A stretch of 18,699 nucleotides of DNA from Desulfomonile sp. (GCA_020216785.1 JAIWNO010000140.1:1-18699), one strand, 5' to 3'. Shown: positions 1 through 7,830, numbered from the stretch's first letter. Numbers and translations are program-made. The notes: generated by a model not told the origin, from the letters alone.

Positions 1-248
1 AAAGCGGCTACTCCGCCGATGGGAAAACCGTATCCCCAGTGAATGTCGGGCATTGCGAGCGACCGGCTCACGATACCGGGAAGGTGGGCAACGTTGTAAA
101 CCTGCTCTGGGCTGTGGTCGTCCTCGATGGAGGGCAAGATACTCTCGTCGGCAAAGATCAGTCCCGGAACAAGCATCTTGCCCGTCTTGGGGATTTCCCA
201 CCGCACCTCGTCAAGGCGAACCAGCCTGAAAAGCTTCCTGTCGGGCAT
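1..248 (-). CDS. rtcB: RNA-splicing ligase RtcB, N-terminal part (cut by window edge)
   Basis: Only the first 82 codons are inside the window. RtcB joins RNA 2',3'-cyclic phosphate (or 3'-phosphate) ends to 5'-OH ends using GTP and Mn2+, in RNA repair and tRNA splicing. The reading frame begins M-P-D-R-K-L-F-R-L-V and ends with the block A-M-P-D-I-H-W-G-Y-G-F-P-I-G-G-V-A-A, which is the strongly conserved RtcB region (M-P-D-x-H-x-G-x-G-x-x-I-G). A GGAG Shine-Dalgarno lies 8 bases before the ATG at 248. The upstream minus-strand genes PAP2 and archease probably belong to the same transcription unit. Archease is the known activator of RtcB, which supports the call. The catalytic metal-site residues further on cannot be seen because the gene leaves the window. 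Confidence 0.93.
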   Translation of the reverse strand, partial: MPDRKLFRLVRLDEVRWEIPKTGKMLVPGLIFADESILPSIEDDHSPEQVYNVAHLPGIVSRSLAMPDIHWGYGFPIGGVAA

Positions 249-446
249 CGTCGGCACTCCATGATTTCACGATGAACAGCCTGAGCTGCCACGCCTGTTA
301 ATGCCGTCTGCGCCGCGCATTCCAAGTACTTATCAAAACATAATACAACGGGTCGACGCGGGAAAGGCCGATGCTCCACCCACGAACAGGGGATCGACGC
401 AATTAACGCGGCTGCCCAAATGTGCGTCCGATCACCACGAGTGCTA

Positions 447-1268
447 TTAGGGGATTGGCAAGCGTCGAAGCCATCCGTACAACAGCGCTGCAAGCACGCA
501 GATCGCTGCCGCGGCAGTGATACACGTCGTGGAGGAATACAGCGTACTGTAGACAAACAGGGTGAATAGGGCGGCCGCTGCCTCGAGAACCAACAACCAC
601 CGGAAAGGCCGCGAGTCGAAACGGGGTTTTTCCGGCACAGCGGGTTTCCAGCGAGGCCAAGGATAAACCTGGATGACGGCGAAAAGGCCGGTTGATAACG
701 CCATGCCCGCGATCACGTCGGACGGCCAGTGCGCGCCCACGAAGATCCTTGAAGCCGACATCAACACCAGGAGTGTTCCCACAGTCCATCGAGTGGTTGA
801 GGATGCACTGTACGCGATGATGGCAAGTCCGGCCGCGGTAGCGGAAGAGGCGTGGCCGGAAGGGAACGATCCGGACCGCAGCAACGGGCCTACCACGTGC
901 ACCTCGTCGAGGACTGCGGCCGGTCGCAAAGCGGGATAGAGAACCTTAATCAGGTGCAGGATCACGGTCGAGAGCACGAGCAGAAGCAATCCCAGGGCGG
1001 TTACTCGCGGGTCTTTGACCAGAAACGCGCCCAGGATGATGCCAAGAACAAGCCCGTCTCCGAGCGACGTCAAGGTGAACCACAGCCGATCAGTGATCGG
1101 GGTGTGCAGCGAATTAAGCGCCTCGAAGATAGCCTGGTCGTAGACTTTGGCCGGAATGAAGAGGGCAACGAGAATGAAAAACACCAGCGCTGCGAGCCTC
1201 GGGCTGACGGCGCAGCGCACATTCGGCGGTAAGGTAACATGGTTAGGTTCAGACACGTCGGCGCTCAA
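447..1268 (-). CDS. PAP2-family membrane phosphatase
   Basis: An integral membrane phosphatase of the type 2 phosphatidic acid phosphatase superfamily, 273 residues. All three signature motifs are present: K108-x6-R115-P116, then P136-S137-G138-H139, then S163-R164-x3-G168-x-H170-x3-D174, giving the catalytic His pair and the Asp. Several hydrophobic segments (about 24-40, 68-85, 88-108, 145-160, 176-190 and 225-265) fit the multi-helix fold. Members dephosphorylate lipid phosphates such as undecaprenyl pyrophosphate or phosphatidate; the substrate cannot be told here. The first in-frame start is a TTG at 1268; a GTG at 1256 (269 residues), with GAG seven bases ahead, is an alternative. It starts only a few bases after the archease stop, so translation is probably coupled. 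Its place between archease and RtcB is unusual. Confidence 0.9.
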   Translation of the reverse strand: MSADVSEPNHVTLPPNVRCAVSPRLAALVFFILVALFIPAKVYDQAIFEALNSLHTPITDRLWFTLTSLGDGLVLGIILGAFLVKDPRVTALGLLLLVLSTVILHLIKVLYPALRPAAVLDEVHVVGPLLRSGSFPSGHASSATAAGLAIIAYSASSTTRWTVGTLLVLMSASRIFVGAHWPSDVIAGMALSTGLFAVIQVYPWPRWKPAVPEKPRFDSRPFRWLLVLEAAAALFTLFVYSTLYSSTTCITAAAAICVLAALLYGWLRRLPIP

Positions 1269-1272
1269 TCAA

Positions 1273-1707
1273 TTACACGTCGAAGACAATCCGGACCGAA
1301 TACCCGTCATTCCGGCGGATGCTCAGGTCATGGTAGGTGACGCCCTTAATTTCCTCCTCGGGCTGGGGTTCGTCGCTCCGTGCATATCGTCCGTGCAGCT
1401 TTGCCTGAAGTCGTGTCTGGTCGGGAAAGGTGATTTCGGAGCCGGTCACCACGAATCCATTAACCTGAAACAGGAAGAGGATCTCTCTCAAGAAATTTAC
1501 GAGAAGTTGCTCGGGATCACCCCCTTCAATACCCACGTCGAGCACGCGCTCAGCCGGCTGTTTCGGACCGGTGCTCAACAGGCTGGTGAGGCCGTCCGCG
1601 GCATGAGCAAAGAGTTCCTCGATGGTTGCGCCCCAGACCTCCATACGGATGTCCGCTGTGTGCTCAAGCAGTTTCCAGCCGGCATCTTTGCGGGAAAGCG
1701 TGTCCAT
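1273..1707 (-). CDS. Archease, RtcB-activating protein
   Basis: A 144-residue protein, the normal archease length. Archease speeds guanylation of the RtcB ligase and allows multiple turnover, using a metal site of conserved acidic residues. The N-terminal block L-L-E-H-T-A-D-I (H16, D19) and the C-terminal blocks Y-H-D-L-S-I (H126, D127) and V-R-I-V-F-D-V (D143 next to the terminus) are the family signatures. It starts 27 bases after the RACo-like stop and is followed almost at once by the PAP2 gene, with rtcB further downstream on the same strand. The ATG at 1707 has only a loose G-rich stretch (GGGATGG) ahead of it, suggesting translation partly coupled to the upstream gene. Confidence 0.94.
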   Translation of the reverse strand: MDTLSRKDAGWKLLEHTADIRMEVWGATIEELFAHAADGLTSLLSTGPKQPAERVLDVGIEGGDPEQLLVNFLREILFLFQVNGFVVTGSEITFPDQTRLQAKLHGRYARSDEPQPEEEIKGVTYHDLSIRRNDGYSVRIVFDV

Positions 1708-1734
1708 CGTCGTACCATCCCTGTCAGTACTTAC

Positions 1735-3651
1735 TCAGAGACGTACCGACGGAAAGAGTTCCGCCCGCGTGTGCGGGAAGAAAAGCGCGGCCATGAAATT
1801 GTCCATGTATGTGGGGTCCTCGGAGAGTTCCACATTGGTAAGGCTGCGAGCGATCGCCTTTGCGCGCTCGAACAGACCCGTGTCGAGTGTGGCAAGCCGC
1901 GCTCCTTTGAGAGAACTGTTGCCGATGAAGTGGAACTTTTCCGGCGAGATGTCCGGAAGGAGTCCTATCGTGATCGCGTGGTCAAGGTTGATAAAGCTTC
2001 CGAACGCGCCGGCGATGATCACCCGATCCACCGCGTCCACACTCAGCCCGATCTTGCTGAGAAGACAGGTGTAGCCCGAAAACATGGCGCCTTTGGCTCG
2101 TATGATATTGTCCAGATCTACCTCGCTCAGAACGATATCCTGGCCGATACCGGTCTCGGGGGCGCGGCAAATTACGTACTCGTAACCGTTTCTTCCATCG
2201 CGCACTCTATCGGTATCCAGGTGACTGTTGAATTTGCCGTTTTGGGCGAGAATCCGCATCTTGAGCATTTGGGAGATGATATTGATGATGCCGGAGCCGC
2301 AGATGCCGAGAGCGGGCTTCATGTCGATGGTCTTGATCATCGGCTCAAGAGTCTCCGGGTCGATGAGGATGCTCTCGACCGCTCCGGGTGCAGCTCTCAT
2401 CCCATGTTCCAAGCCGCCCCCCTCGAATGCCGGACCCGCCGAGCACGACGCTGTCATGAGCAGGTCTCGGTTGCCCGCAACAATTTCACCGTTGGTGCCG
2501 ATGTCGATGAAGAGCGTCATCTCGTCGGAATCCCACATTCCGTTGGCGAGCACTCCGCTGACGATGTCGCCGCCCACGTATGAGGCAACGCCGGGAAAGA
2601 CCCGCACGAATGCACCGGGGGGCATGGCAAGGCCGAGGTCGCCGGCCGGCACGGGCTCGATGTTCTGCGCCACGGGCACGTACGGCGACTCTCTGAGGAA
2701 TTTCGGATAGAGCCCGAGGAACAAGTGTGTCATCACGGTGTTGCCCGCGGCCGTCATGAACAAGAGGTTGTCCCGGCGGCGACCGGCGTGGCGTAAGACG
2801 TCGTCAATAATCTCGTTGAGGCCCCGGACAACTTCCTTCTGAAGCTTTTCCAGTCCGTCCTTTTTCAGCGCAAAAACGATGCGGCTGATCACATCATCGC
2901 CCATAGCGATTTGGGGATTGTACCGAGAGGCTCGCGCAAGAACTTCGCCGGTTTCCAGGTCCACAAGCTCGCCCCACAGTGACGTCGTTCCGATGTCAAC
3001 TGCCATCGCTAAGGGATGTCCCGCTTCATGACCGCCGCAAACTCGCTGCAGGCGATAGGCCCTTCCGCCCAACGCGGGGAATTCCTCGGCCCTGAAACTT
3101 ACCGTGAGTTTCCAATCATGTTCACGGACGAGAATGGGGATCCCCTTTACCACTTCCAAGTCAGCAGTTACTGGCTCGATTTCATGGTTCACCTTGAGGG
3201 TGCGGAGAATCCGCTCGTAATCGCTTATGTTGTCCCCTGGGGTCGGCGGCGTCGCCTGAAGGAGGACCTGAACCGCCGGCGGATTGAGCTGAGGAATGAT
3301 GGGCGACTCCATCGGAGTGGCCGTGAGGCGCATACGGTCTGCCTCGTCCCGTGGGATGACCTTGCGGCCGACTTTCGCTTCCGGCACCTGGACAGTGATG
3401 TCTCCGGTCACCTTGGCCTGACAGGCCAGCACGAAACCCGCGGCTCGATCTTGCGCGCTCAATTTGTCCATTTTGAGGGGCTCAACGGCCCCCTCGGAAA
3501 TCTTGACCTTACACTGGCCGCATCCCCCGGTCCCGCCGCAGGCAGCGCGCAGAAAAACGCCTGCGGAAAGGGCGGCATCCAGGACCAATTCACCCGTTTG
3601 AATTTCAACCGTTATGTCGTCAGGGAGGAATCGTACCCGAGCTGTCTGCAC
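1735..3651 (-). CDS. RACo-like corrinoid-protein reactivating ATPase (2Fe-2S ferredoxin + ASKHA domain)
   Basis: Family members reductively reactivate Co(II) corrinoid proteins of methyltransferase systems, coupling ATP hydrolysis to electron transfer from a 2Fe-2S cluster. From the GTG start the protein has 638 residues. Residues 1-90 are a plant-type ferredoxin domain with C38-x5-C44-x2-C47 and C77. A linker follows, then a long actin-like (DUF4445/ASKHA) part with A-V-D-I-G-T-T-S as phosphate loop 1, F-I-D-I-G-T-N-G-E as loop 2, and I-I-A-G-A-F-G-S-F near the end. I chose the GTG at 3651 because GGAG lies 8 bases upstream and because a good promoter at 3719-3746 would begin the transcript near 3712. 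The frame is open to 3768, but that start lies upstream of the promoter; the ATG at 3681 remains possible. No corrinoid protein or methyltransferase is in the window, so its partner is unknown. Confidence 0.88.
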   Translation of the reverse strand: MQTARVRFLPDDITVEIQTGELVLDAALSAGVFLRAACGGTGGCGQCKVKISEGAVEPLKMDKLSAQDRAAGFVLACQAKVTGDITVQVPEAKVGRKVIPRDEADRMRLTATPMESPIIPQLNPPAVQVLLQATPPTPGDNISDYERILRTLKVNHEIEPVTADLEVVKGIPILVREHDWKLTVSFRAEEFPALGGRAYRLQRVCGGHEAGHPLAMAVDIGTTSLWGELVDLETGEVLARASRYNPQIAMGDDVISRIVFALKKDGLEKLQKEVVRGLNEIIDDVLRHAGRRRDNLLFMTAAGNTVMTHLFLGLYPKFLRESPYVPVAQNIEPVPAGDLGLAMPPGAFVRVFPGVASYVGGDIVSGVLANGMWDSDEMTLFIDIGTNGEIVAGNRDLLMTASCSAGPAFEGGGLEHGMRAAPGAVESILIDPETLEPMIKTIDMKPALGICGSGIINIISQMLKMRILAQNGKFNSHLDTDRVRDGRNGYEYVICRAPETGIGQDIVLSEVDLDNIIRAKGAMFSGYTCLLSKIGLSVDAVDRVIIAGAFGSFINLDHAITIGLLPDISPEKFHFIGNSSLKGARLATLDTGLFERAKAIARSLTNVELSEDPTYMDNFMAALFFPHTRAELFPSVRL

Positions 3652-3718
3652 CGTGCATACTCCATAGCCTCGTTCATACATGCGGCAGCGATGGTGGTCG
3701 CGTCGATTGAAAGGTAGT

Positions 3719-3746
3719 ATATTAACACCAGGGCGGGTATTGTCAA
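3719..3746 (-). promoter_or_regulatory. Sigma-70 type promoter for the RACo/archease/PAP2/rtcB unit
   Basis: On the minus strand a perfect TTGACA (3746-3741) is followed after 16 bases by TAATAT (3724-3719), which overlaps TATACT at 19 bases. It points toward the RACo-like gene and predicts a leader of about 60 bases before the GTG at 3651. The same arrangement, TTGACA-N16-TAATATA, occurs ahead of the hydrolase gene at 13146-13173. Confidence 0.6.
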
Positions 3747-3760
3747 AACTGTCACGCGAG

Positions 3761-3796
3761 CTCCGCAATGGAACAACCGTTCCGCTGACTGCGGAG
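3761..3796 (+). promoter_or_regulatory. Two-tier hairpin in the queE leader
   Basis: Bases 3761-3767 (CTCCGCA) pair perfectly with 3790-3796 (TGCGGAG). Inside them GGAAC (3770-3774) pairs with GTTCC (3779-3783) around an AACC loop. The structure ends 34 bases before the queE ATG. It could be an RNA leader element, a protein-binding palindrome in the divergent promoter region, or chance. It lacks the A-rich tail I would expect for a class I preQ1 riboswitch, so I do not name it as one. Confidence 0.4.
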
Positions 3797-3830
3797 CAGA
3801 CCTTGCATTCACGGCGATCGGCAGGTTGTC

Positions 3831-4472
3831 ATGTCCTTGAACGTGTGTGAAATCTACAAGAGCATCCAGGGCGAATCGTCTTTCGCCGGCTTACCGTGCA
3901 CCCTTGTTCGTCTGGCTGACTGCAACCTGCGGTGCCGGTACTGCGACACGCGCTACGCGATGGAACCCGGCCGCGAAATGAGCATAGAGGATGTGGTCAC
4001 AGAAGTGAGTCGACTCGGACCGAATCTTGTCGAAATCACCGGCGGAGAGCCTCTCGTCCAGGAAGATACCCCCAAGCTGGCCGAAGCCCTTTTGGAAAAG
4101 GGTTACCAGGTTCTCGTGGAAACGAATGGCAGCCTGGATATTTCGGTGCTTCCCGACGGCGCTATTCGGATCATGGACATCAAGTGCCCCTCCAGCGGCG
4201 AAAGTCACCGAATGATGTGGGAAAACATCTGGAAGCTGACGCGGCGTGACGAGGTGAAGTTCGTGGTGGCGGATCGGCACGACTACGAATGGGCGAGAGG
4301 CATCATTCGAGAGCGGCTGGGTATCAGCAAGACAAAGGTCTTATTCTCGACGGTATTCGGTGAGCTGCCTCCGAGACGCTTGGTGGAATGGATCCTTGAG
4401 GATGGGTTGCAAGTCAGGTTTCAGCTCCAGCTTCATAAGGTCATCTGGCCTCACGACAGACGAGGGGTCTGA
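3831..4472 (+). CDS. queE: 7-carboxy-7-deazaguanine synthase (radical SAM)
   Basis: QueE converts 6-carboxy-5,6,7,8-tetrahydropterin to 7-carboxy-7-deazaguanine, the ring-contraction step toward preQ0 and queuosine. The protein has 213 residues, normal for the family. It starts with the typical V-C-E-I-Y-K-S-I-Q-G-E-S block. The radical SAM cluster motif is C31-x3-C35-x2-C38, followed by the E-I-T-G-G-E-P SAM-binding turn. The C-terminus (Q-L-H-K-V-I-W-P-H-D-R-R-G-V) is also characteristic. The ribosome site is weak (CAGG, about 5 bases before ATG). The stop overlaps the queC start (TGATG), so the two are translationally coupled. queD and queF are not in the window. Confidence 0.96.
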   Translation: MSLNVCEIYKSIQGESSFAGLPCTLVRLADCNLRCRYCDTRYAMEPGREMSIEDVVTEVSRLGPNLVEITGGEPLVQEDTPKLAEALLEKGYQVLVETNGSLDISVLPDGAIRIMDIKCPSSGESHRMMWENIWKLTRRDEVKFVVADRHDYEWARGIIRERLGISKTKVLFSTVFGELPPRRLVEWILEDGLQVRFQLQLHKVIWPHDRRGV

Positions 4473-5194
4473 TGGCACCGGAGCTGGAAGCGACACCGAA
4501 GACGGACGCAGCAGCGGTCGTATTGCTCAGCGGCGGGCTCGACTCAACTACGACCCTCGCAATGGCCCGCGCCGACGGGTATGAGTTGTTCGCGATCAGC
4601 TTCAATTATGGACAGCGACACCTCGTGGAACTTGAGGCCGCGCGGCGAGTGGCGGCCGCGTTCCGCGTGAGAGAGCACCTTATCGTGGACGTGGACCTAC
4701 GCAAGATCGGCGCTTCTGCTCTGACTGCGGACCTGGATGTCCCCAAGGGGCGTTCGCTTGAAGAGATGACGCATCACATCCCTGTCACGTATGTCCCGGC
4801 ACGGAACACCGTATTCCTCGCGTTGGCACTTGCATGGGCAGAGGCGCTGGGCGCGAGGCATATCTTCATTGGCGTCAACGCTCTCGACTATTCAGGGTAT
4901 CCCGATTGCCGACCGGAGTTCATTCAGGCGTTTACGCATATGGCTAATCTGGGTACCAAGGCGGGGGTAGAGGGACGACCGTTTCATATACATACACCGC
5001 TCGTCTCCATGACCAAAGGGGAGATTATCCGCACGGGCCTGCATCTTGGAGTGGATTACTCACTCACCCACAGCTGCTATGACCCACAACCCGACGGCCG
5101 ACCATGCGGCGCGTGTGATTCGTGCCTCCTCAGGAGGAAGGGTTTTCAGGAAGCGGGGGCAATTGACCCGCTCGAACAGATCGCCGATCCATAA
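4472..5194 (+). CDS. queC: 7-cyano-7-deazaguanine (preQ0) synthase
   Basis: QueC is an ATP-dependent amide-forming and dehydrating enzyme that turns 7-carboxy-7-deazaguanine into preQ0. Length is 240 residues, standard for QueC. The PP-loop S20-G21-G22-L23-D24-S25-T26 binds ATP, and F-N-Y-G-Q-R-H follows. The C-terminal zinc site is C202-x9-C212-x2-C215-x2-C218. The ATG shares one base with the queE TGA. It ends 4 bases from the tail of the convergent glycosylase gene, leaving no room for a separate terminator. Confidence 0.97.
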   Translation: MAPELEATPKTDAAAVVLLSGGLDSTTTLAMARADGYELFAISFNYGQRHLVELEAARRVAAAFRVREHLIVDVDLRKIGASALTADLDVPKGRSLEEMTHHIPVTYVPARNTVFLALALAWAEALGARHIFIGVNALDYSGYPDCRPEFIQAFTHMANLGTKAGVEGRPFHIHTPLVSMTKGEIIRTGLHLGVDYSLTHSCYDPQPDGRPCGACDSCLLRRKGFQEAGAIDPLEQIADP

Positions 5195-5198
5195 GCCG

Positions 5199-5891
5199 TC
5201 AGCTCTCGCCGGCAAGCCTCCGTAGCGCAGCCTCACTATGATAAATGCCTAGCGGGCATTGCCGGCACCGTGGTTCCTTTTTGCAATAATGATGTCCTAC
5301 CGCGACGAACTGCGCATGAAAATCGTTGTACAGTGCGACATCCGGGGGGAGGTGGAAGTGGAAAAGCTCCTGCATCGCGTCGTAATCCGCGTCCTCATCA
5401 ACCAGGCCGTGTCGAACAAGTACGCGCTTCGTGTACGCATCGACGACGAAGATTGGTTTATGTGCCGCGTAAAGGATGATACTGTCCGCAGTTTCTTTGC
5501 CGATACCTCGCACAGACAGAAGTTCCTCGCGAAGGTCGGTAACAGGAAGGGAAAAAAGGGCATCCAAATCGCCGCCATACTTTTCCACCAGTAGAACGAT
5601 AAAATTTCTGAGTCGTCGTGCTTTTACGTTGTAATATCCTGACGGCCGGATCAGCTCAGCCAGTTCGTCGAGAGGCATTTTGCACAACGTGAAAGGATCG
5701 AGCGCTCCGTGATTTGCCAAATTTGCAATGGCTTTGGCCACGTTTTTCCACGACGTGTTCTGGGTGAGCACCGCGCCAACGCATACCTCGAACGGCGTGT
5801 CGCCGGGCCACCAATTCCGGTGGCCGAATGCGCCGCGCATCGTCGCGTACATATTCATGAAGAACTCGCCGGTTCGTGAAAGCTTCTTCAT
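5199..5891 (-). CDS. HhH-GPD DNA glycosylase, MagIII/endonuclease III-like
   Basis: A base-excision repair glycosylase of about 230 residues in the endonuclease III fold. The helix-hairpin-helix reads L-L-S-V-R-G-I-G-K-E-T-A-D-S-I, and the catalytic Asp follows in I-F-V-V-D-A-Y-T-K-R-V. Endonuclease III has a catalytic Lys just after the hairpin (G-R-K-T-A); here the position is Glu (G-K-E-T-A), as I recall for the monofunctional 3-methyladenine glycosylase MagIII. This suggests base removal without lyase activity. At the C-terminus C-x5-C-x2-C is present, but the fourth cysteine of a 4Fe-4S cluster is missing before the stop. The ATG at 5891 was preferred over the longer open frame because GGGGAT lies just upstream and homology begins there (K-L-S-R-T-G-E-F-F). 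Confidence 0.85.
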   Translation of the reverse strand: MKKLSRTGEFFMNMYATMRGAFGHRNWWPGDTPFEVCVGAVLTQNTSWKNVAKAIANLANHGALDPFTLCKMPLDELAELIRPSGYYNVKARRLRNFIVLLVEKYGGDLDALFSLPVTDLREELLSVRGIGKETADSIILYAAHKPIFVVDAYTKRVLVRHGLVDEDADYDAMQELFHFHLPPDVALYNDFHAQFVAVGHHYCKKEPRCRQCPLGIYHSEAALRRLAGES

Positions 5892-5990
5892 ACATCCCCA
5901 TCCGGCACACTGGGCAACCGCGGTGCGGAGGCAGACCAACGACCACGGAGAAGAGTGCAGAAGCCTGGTCCGGTGCCTCTGTAACAACTA

Positions 5991-6146
5991 TAGCAGTTGC
6001 CAAAATTTCTGACCGAATCGCAGGTCCTTTGGTGGGTATCGGGAGGTCCCGTTCACTTCGAGCGACGCAAGGCCGTCGAATCTTCGTTCACGGGACCTCC
6101 CGATACCCTGGAGAAATCAATCGAAAATTATTTTTGGCAACTGCTA
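5991..6146. mobile_element. MITE-like inverted-repeat element, TA-flanked, complete copy
   Basis: A 156-bp non-coding element bounded by perfect 15-bp terminal inverted repeats: TAGCAGTTGCCAAAA at 5991-6005 and its complement at 6132-6146. TA dinucleotides flank both sides (5989-5990 and 6147-6148), as expected for target duplication by an IS630/Tc1-type transposase. Inside, an 18-bp perfect inverted repeat (6035-6052 and 6090-6107) surrounds a 37-bp core. No transposase is encoded, so it would have to be mobilised in trans. A second, truncated copy lies at 18611-18699. It sits about 100 bp upstream of the glycosylase start. Confidence 0.75.
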
Positions 6147-6429
6147 TATACGGATGCTCCTATTATGACAAGGGCGACCAGCCGGTCGCCCCTGCTGTAA
6201 TGAATCTCTGTGGTTCAGATTCCGCTGCATTGCAGTCGTGGAACAGTGGGAACATCAGAAACGGTGACACTCCACACTGGTAGATCGTTTCGTAAGTAGC
6301 TTGCCACGTTGCCGGAGACGACGTGAGGAATTGAACAACGTGATATGCTTTGTAAGGGCGGGTTTCAGACCCACGCCGTACCCAAGGCCGTGGATGGCAA
6401 CCACGTAAAGCCATTTCTGAATCGATCTA
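6147..6429. repeat. Intergenic stretch with REP-like palindromes, no gene seen
   Basis: The clearest feature is a hairpin at 6172-6191: GGGCGACC, an AGCC loop, then GGTCGCCC. The same palindrome recurs at 16600-16627. A degenerate relative with GGGCGGGTTT and an imperfect complement lies near 6358-6382. An open frame across this stretch on the minus strand translates the palindromes themselves and shows no family resemblance, so I do not call it a gene. No terminator with a T-run is evident downstream of the response regulator. Confidence 0.6.
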
Positions 6430-7830
6430 CTATTCGTCTCCCGCCATTTCTGCGTGCGGATGTTCGATGCCGTAATCTTTCAGCTTGTGCTGTAGTGTCC
6501 TTCGGGTGATGCCGAGAATCCGGGCCGTCCGGGAGCGATTGCTGTCGTTTTCCTCCAGGGTTTTCAGAATAAGCTCGCGCTCCATTTCCTTGATAGTCAT
6601 GCCGGGGCGGATTCCGCTGCGGATCTCTTCCGTGAAGGCGTCTCCCACAGCCCTCCGTACGGGCTCATCCATGTCGGCAAGCGGAATGTACTCATCCCGG
6701 GCGAGAATCACCGCACGCTCGACCACGTTCTCGAGTTCCCGGATGTTGCCGGGCCATGTGTAGCGCATCATCGCATCAAGCGCCCGAGGGTGGAACCCGT
6801 GGACATTGCGGCGATTCTTCTCGTTGTAGATTTTCAGAAAATGGTCGATGAGCAACGGGATGTCCTCTTTGCGCTCCCGCAAAGGGGGCAGCGTGATGGG
6901 CACTACGTTAAGCCGGTAAAAGAGGTCCTCGCGGAACGAGCCCTTTTCCACTTCGTCTTTGAGGACCTTGTTGGACGCTGCTATGATGCGAATGTCCACT
7001 TTAACCGTCCGGGTGGAACCGAGCGGCTCAAATTCGCGCTCCTGAAGCACCCGAAGCAGCTTAGCCTGCGTAGCCAGGGTCATCTCGCCGATTTCGTCAA
7101 GAAATATCGTCCCGCCATCAGCCAGCTCAAAACGGCCGGGCCTTCGGTTGACCGCACCGGTAAACGCGCCTTTCTCATGGCCGAAAAGCTCGCTTTCGAG
7201 AAGCGTTTCCGGAAGCGCCGCGCAGTTTACCTTTATAAATCGCTTATCCGCCCGATTGGAGCCCTGATGCAGCGCATTGGCAATGAGTTCCTTGCCGGTG
7301 CCTGATTCACCGAGAATCAGCACCGATGCCTCGGTGGGAGCAACCGTGGCCACGATTTCGAGGATCTGTTTCATCACTGGAGATCTGCCGACAATGCGAG
7401 ATGCGTCGAACAGGTTATCCAGTCTGCGCCGTTGGAGAATGTTTTCCTCCTTGAGACGCCAGAATTCCAGCGTCTGGCGGATCTTGATGCGCAGTTCTTC
7501 CATGTCCAGGGGCTTGGTGAGGTAATCGTGCGCGCCTGCCTGCAGCGCCTCCACCGCGGTCTCAACCGACGCGTGCGCTGTGATGATGATGACGGGGATA
7601 CCGGGCGAGATTTTTTTGATCTCCTTGAGAGCATCGAGGCCGTCCATCTGAGACATGCGGTTGTCCATCAGGATGAGATCGAAGAACTCCTGGGACACGC
7701 GCTTGATTGCGTTGCTGCCGTCATCCGCCTCGTGAACCTGGTAGGAATCCAGCGATAAATTCGCCTTGAGCATCTGGCGCTGAGAAGGTTCGTCATCCAC
7801 GACGAGGATCTTTGCCGCGGGTGCTGTCAT
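6430..7830 (-). CDS. Sigma-54-dependent response regulator (NtrC/ZraR type)
   Basis: A 466-residue transcription activator. Residues 1-125 form a receiver domain with the phosphoacceptor D56 (L-I-L-M-D) and the conserved T and K (I-I-I-T-A-H, L-T-K-P-L). The AAA+ central domain has Walker A G-E-S-G-T-G-K-E, the sigma-54 contact loop G-A-F-T-G-A, and Walker B G-G-T-I-F-L-D-E-I-G. A Fis-type helix-turn-helix ends the protein (N-R-S-R-T-A-R-I-L-G-I-T-R-R-T-L-Q). Phosphorylation by the kinase encoded 45 bases upstream should drive ATP hydrolysis and open sigma-54 promoters. I found no convincing sigma-54 promoter (GG/GC elements) in the window, so its targets are probably elsewhere. Confidence 0.95.
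   Translation of the reverse strand: MTAPAAKILVVDDEPSQRQMLKANLSLDSYQVHEADDGSNAIKRVSQEFFDLILMDNRMSQMDGLDALKEIKKISPGIPVIIITAHASVETAVEALQAGAHDYLTKPLDMEELRIKIRQTLEFWRLKEENILQRRRLDNLFDASRIVGRSPVMKQILEIVATVAPTEASVLILGESGTGKELIANALHQGSNRADKRFIKVNCAALPETLLESELFGHEKGAFTGAVNRRPGRFELADGGTIFLDEIGEMTLATQAKLLRVLQEREFEPLGSTRTVKVDIRIIAASNKVLKDEVEKGSFREDLFYRLNVVPITLPPLRERKEDIPLLIDHFLKIYNEKNRRNVHGFHPRALDAMMRYTWPGNIRELENVVERAVILARDEYIPLADMDEPVRRAVGDAFTEEIRSGIRPGMTIKEMERELILKTLEENDSNRSRTARILGITRRTLQHKLKDYGIEHPHAEMAGDE

Noticed and set aside
1147..2583. Long plus-strand open frame of 478 codons
   Set aside because: It lies opposite archease and the RACo-like gene, whose translations carry clear family motifs; this one shows none.
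3761..3796. Class I preQ1 riboswitch ahead of queE
   Set aside because: The hairpin is real, but the short A-rich tail that pairs back into the loop in that class is not seen.
6132..6146. Sigma-54 promoter (TTGGCA...TGC) for the response regulator's targets
   Set aside because: The GG to GC spacing is too short, and the sequence is the terminal repeat of the small mobile element.
6163..6414. Small minus-strand frame of 83 codons
   Set aside because: It translates REP-like palindromes and has no recognisable motif or ribosome site.
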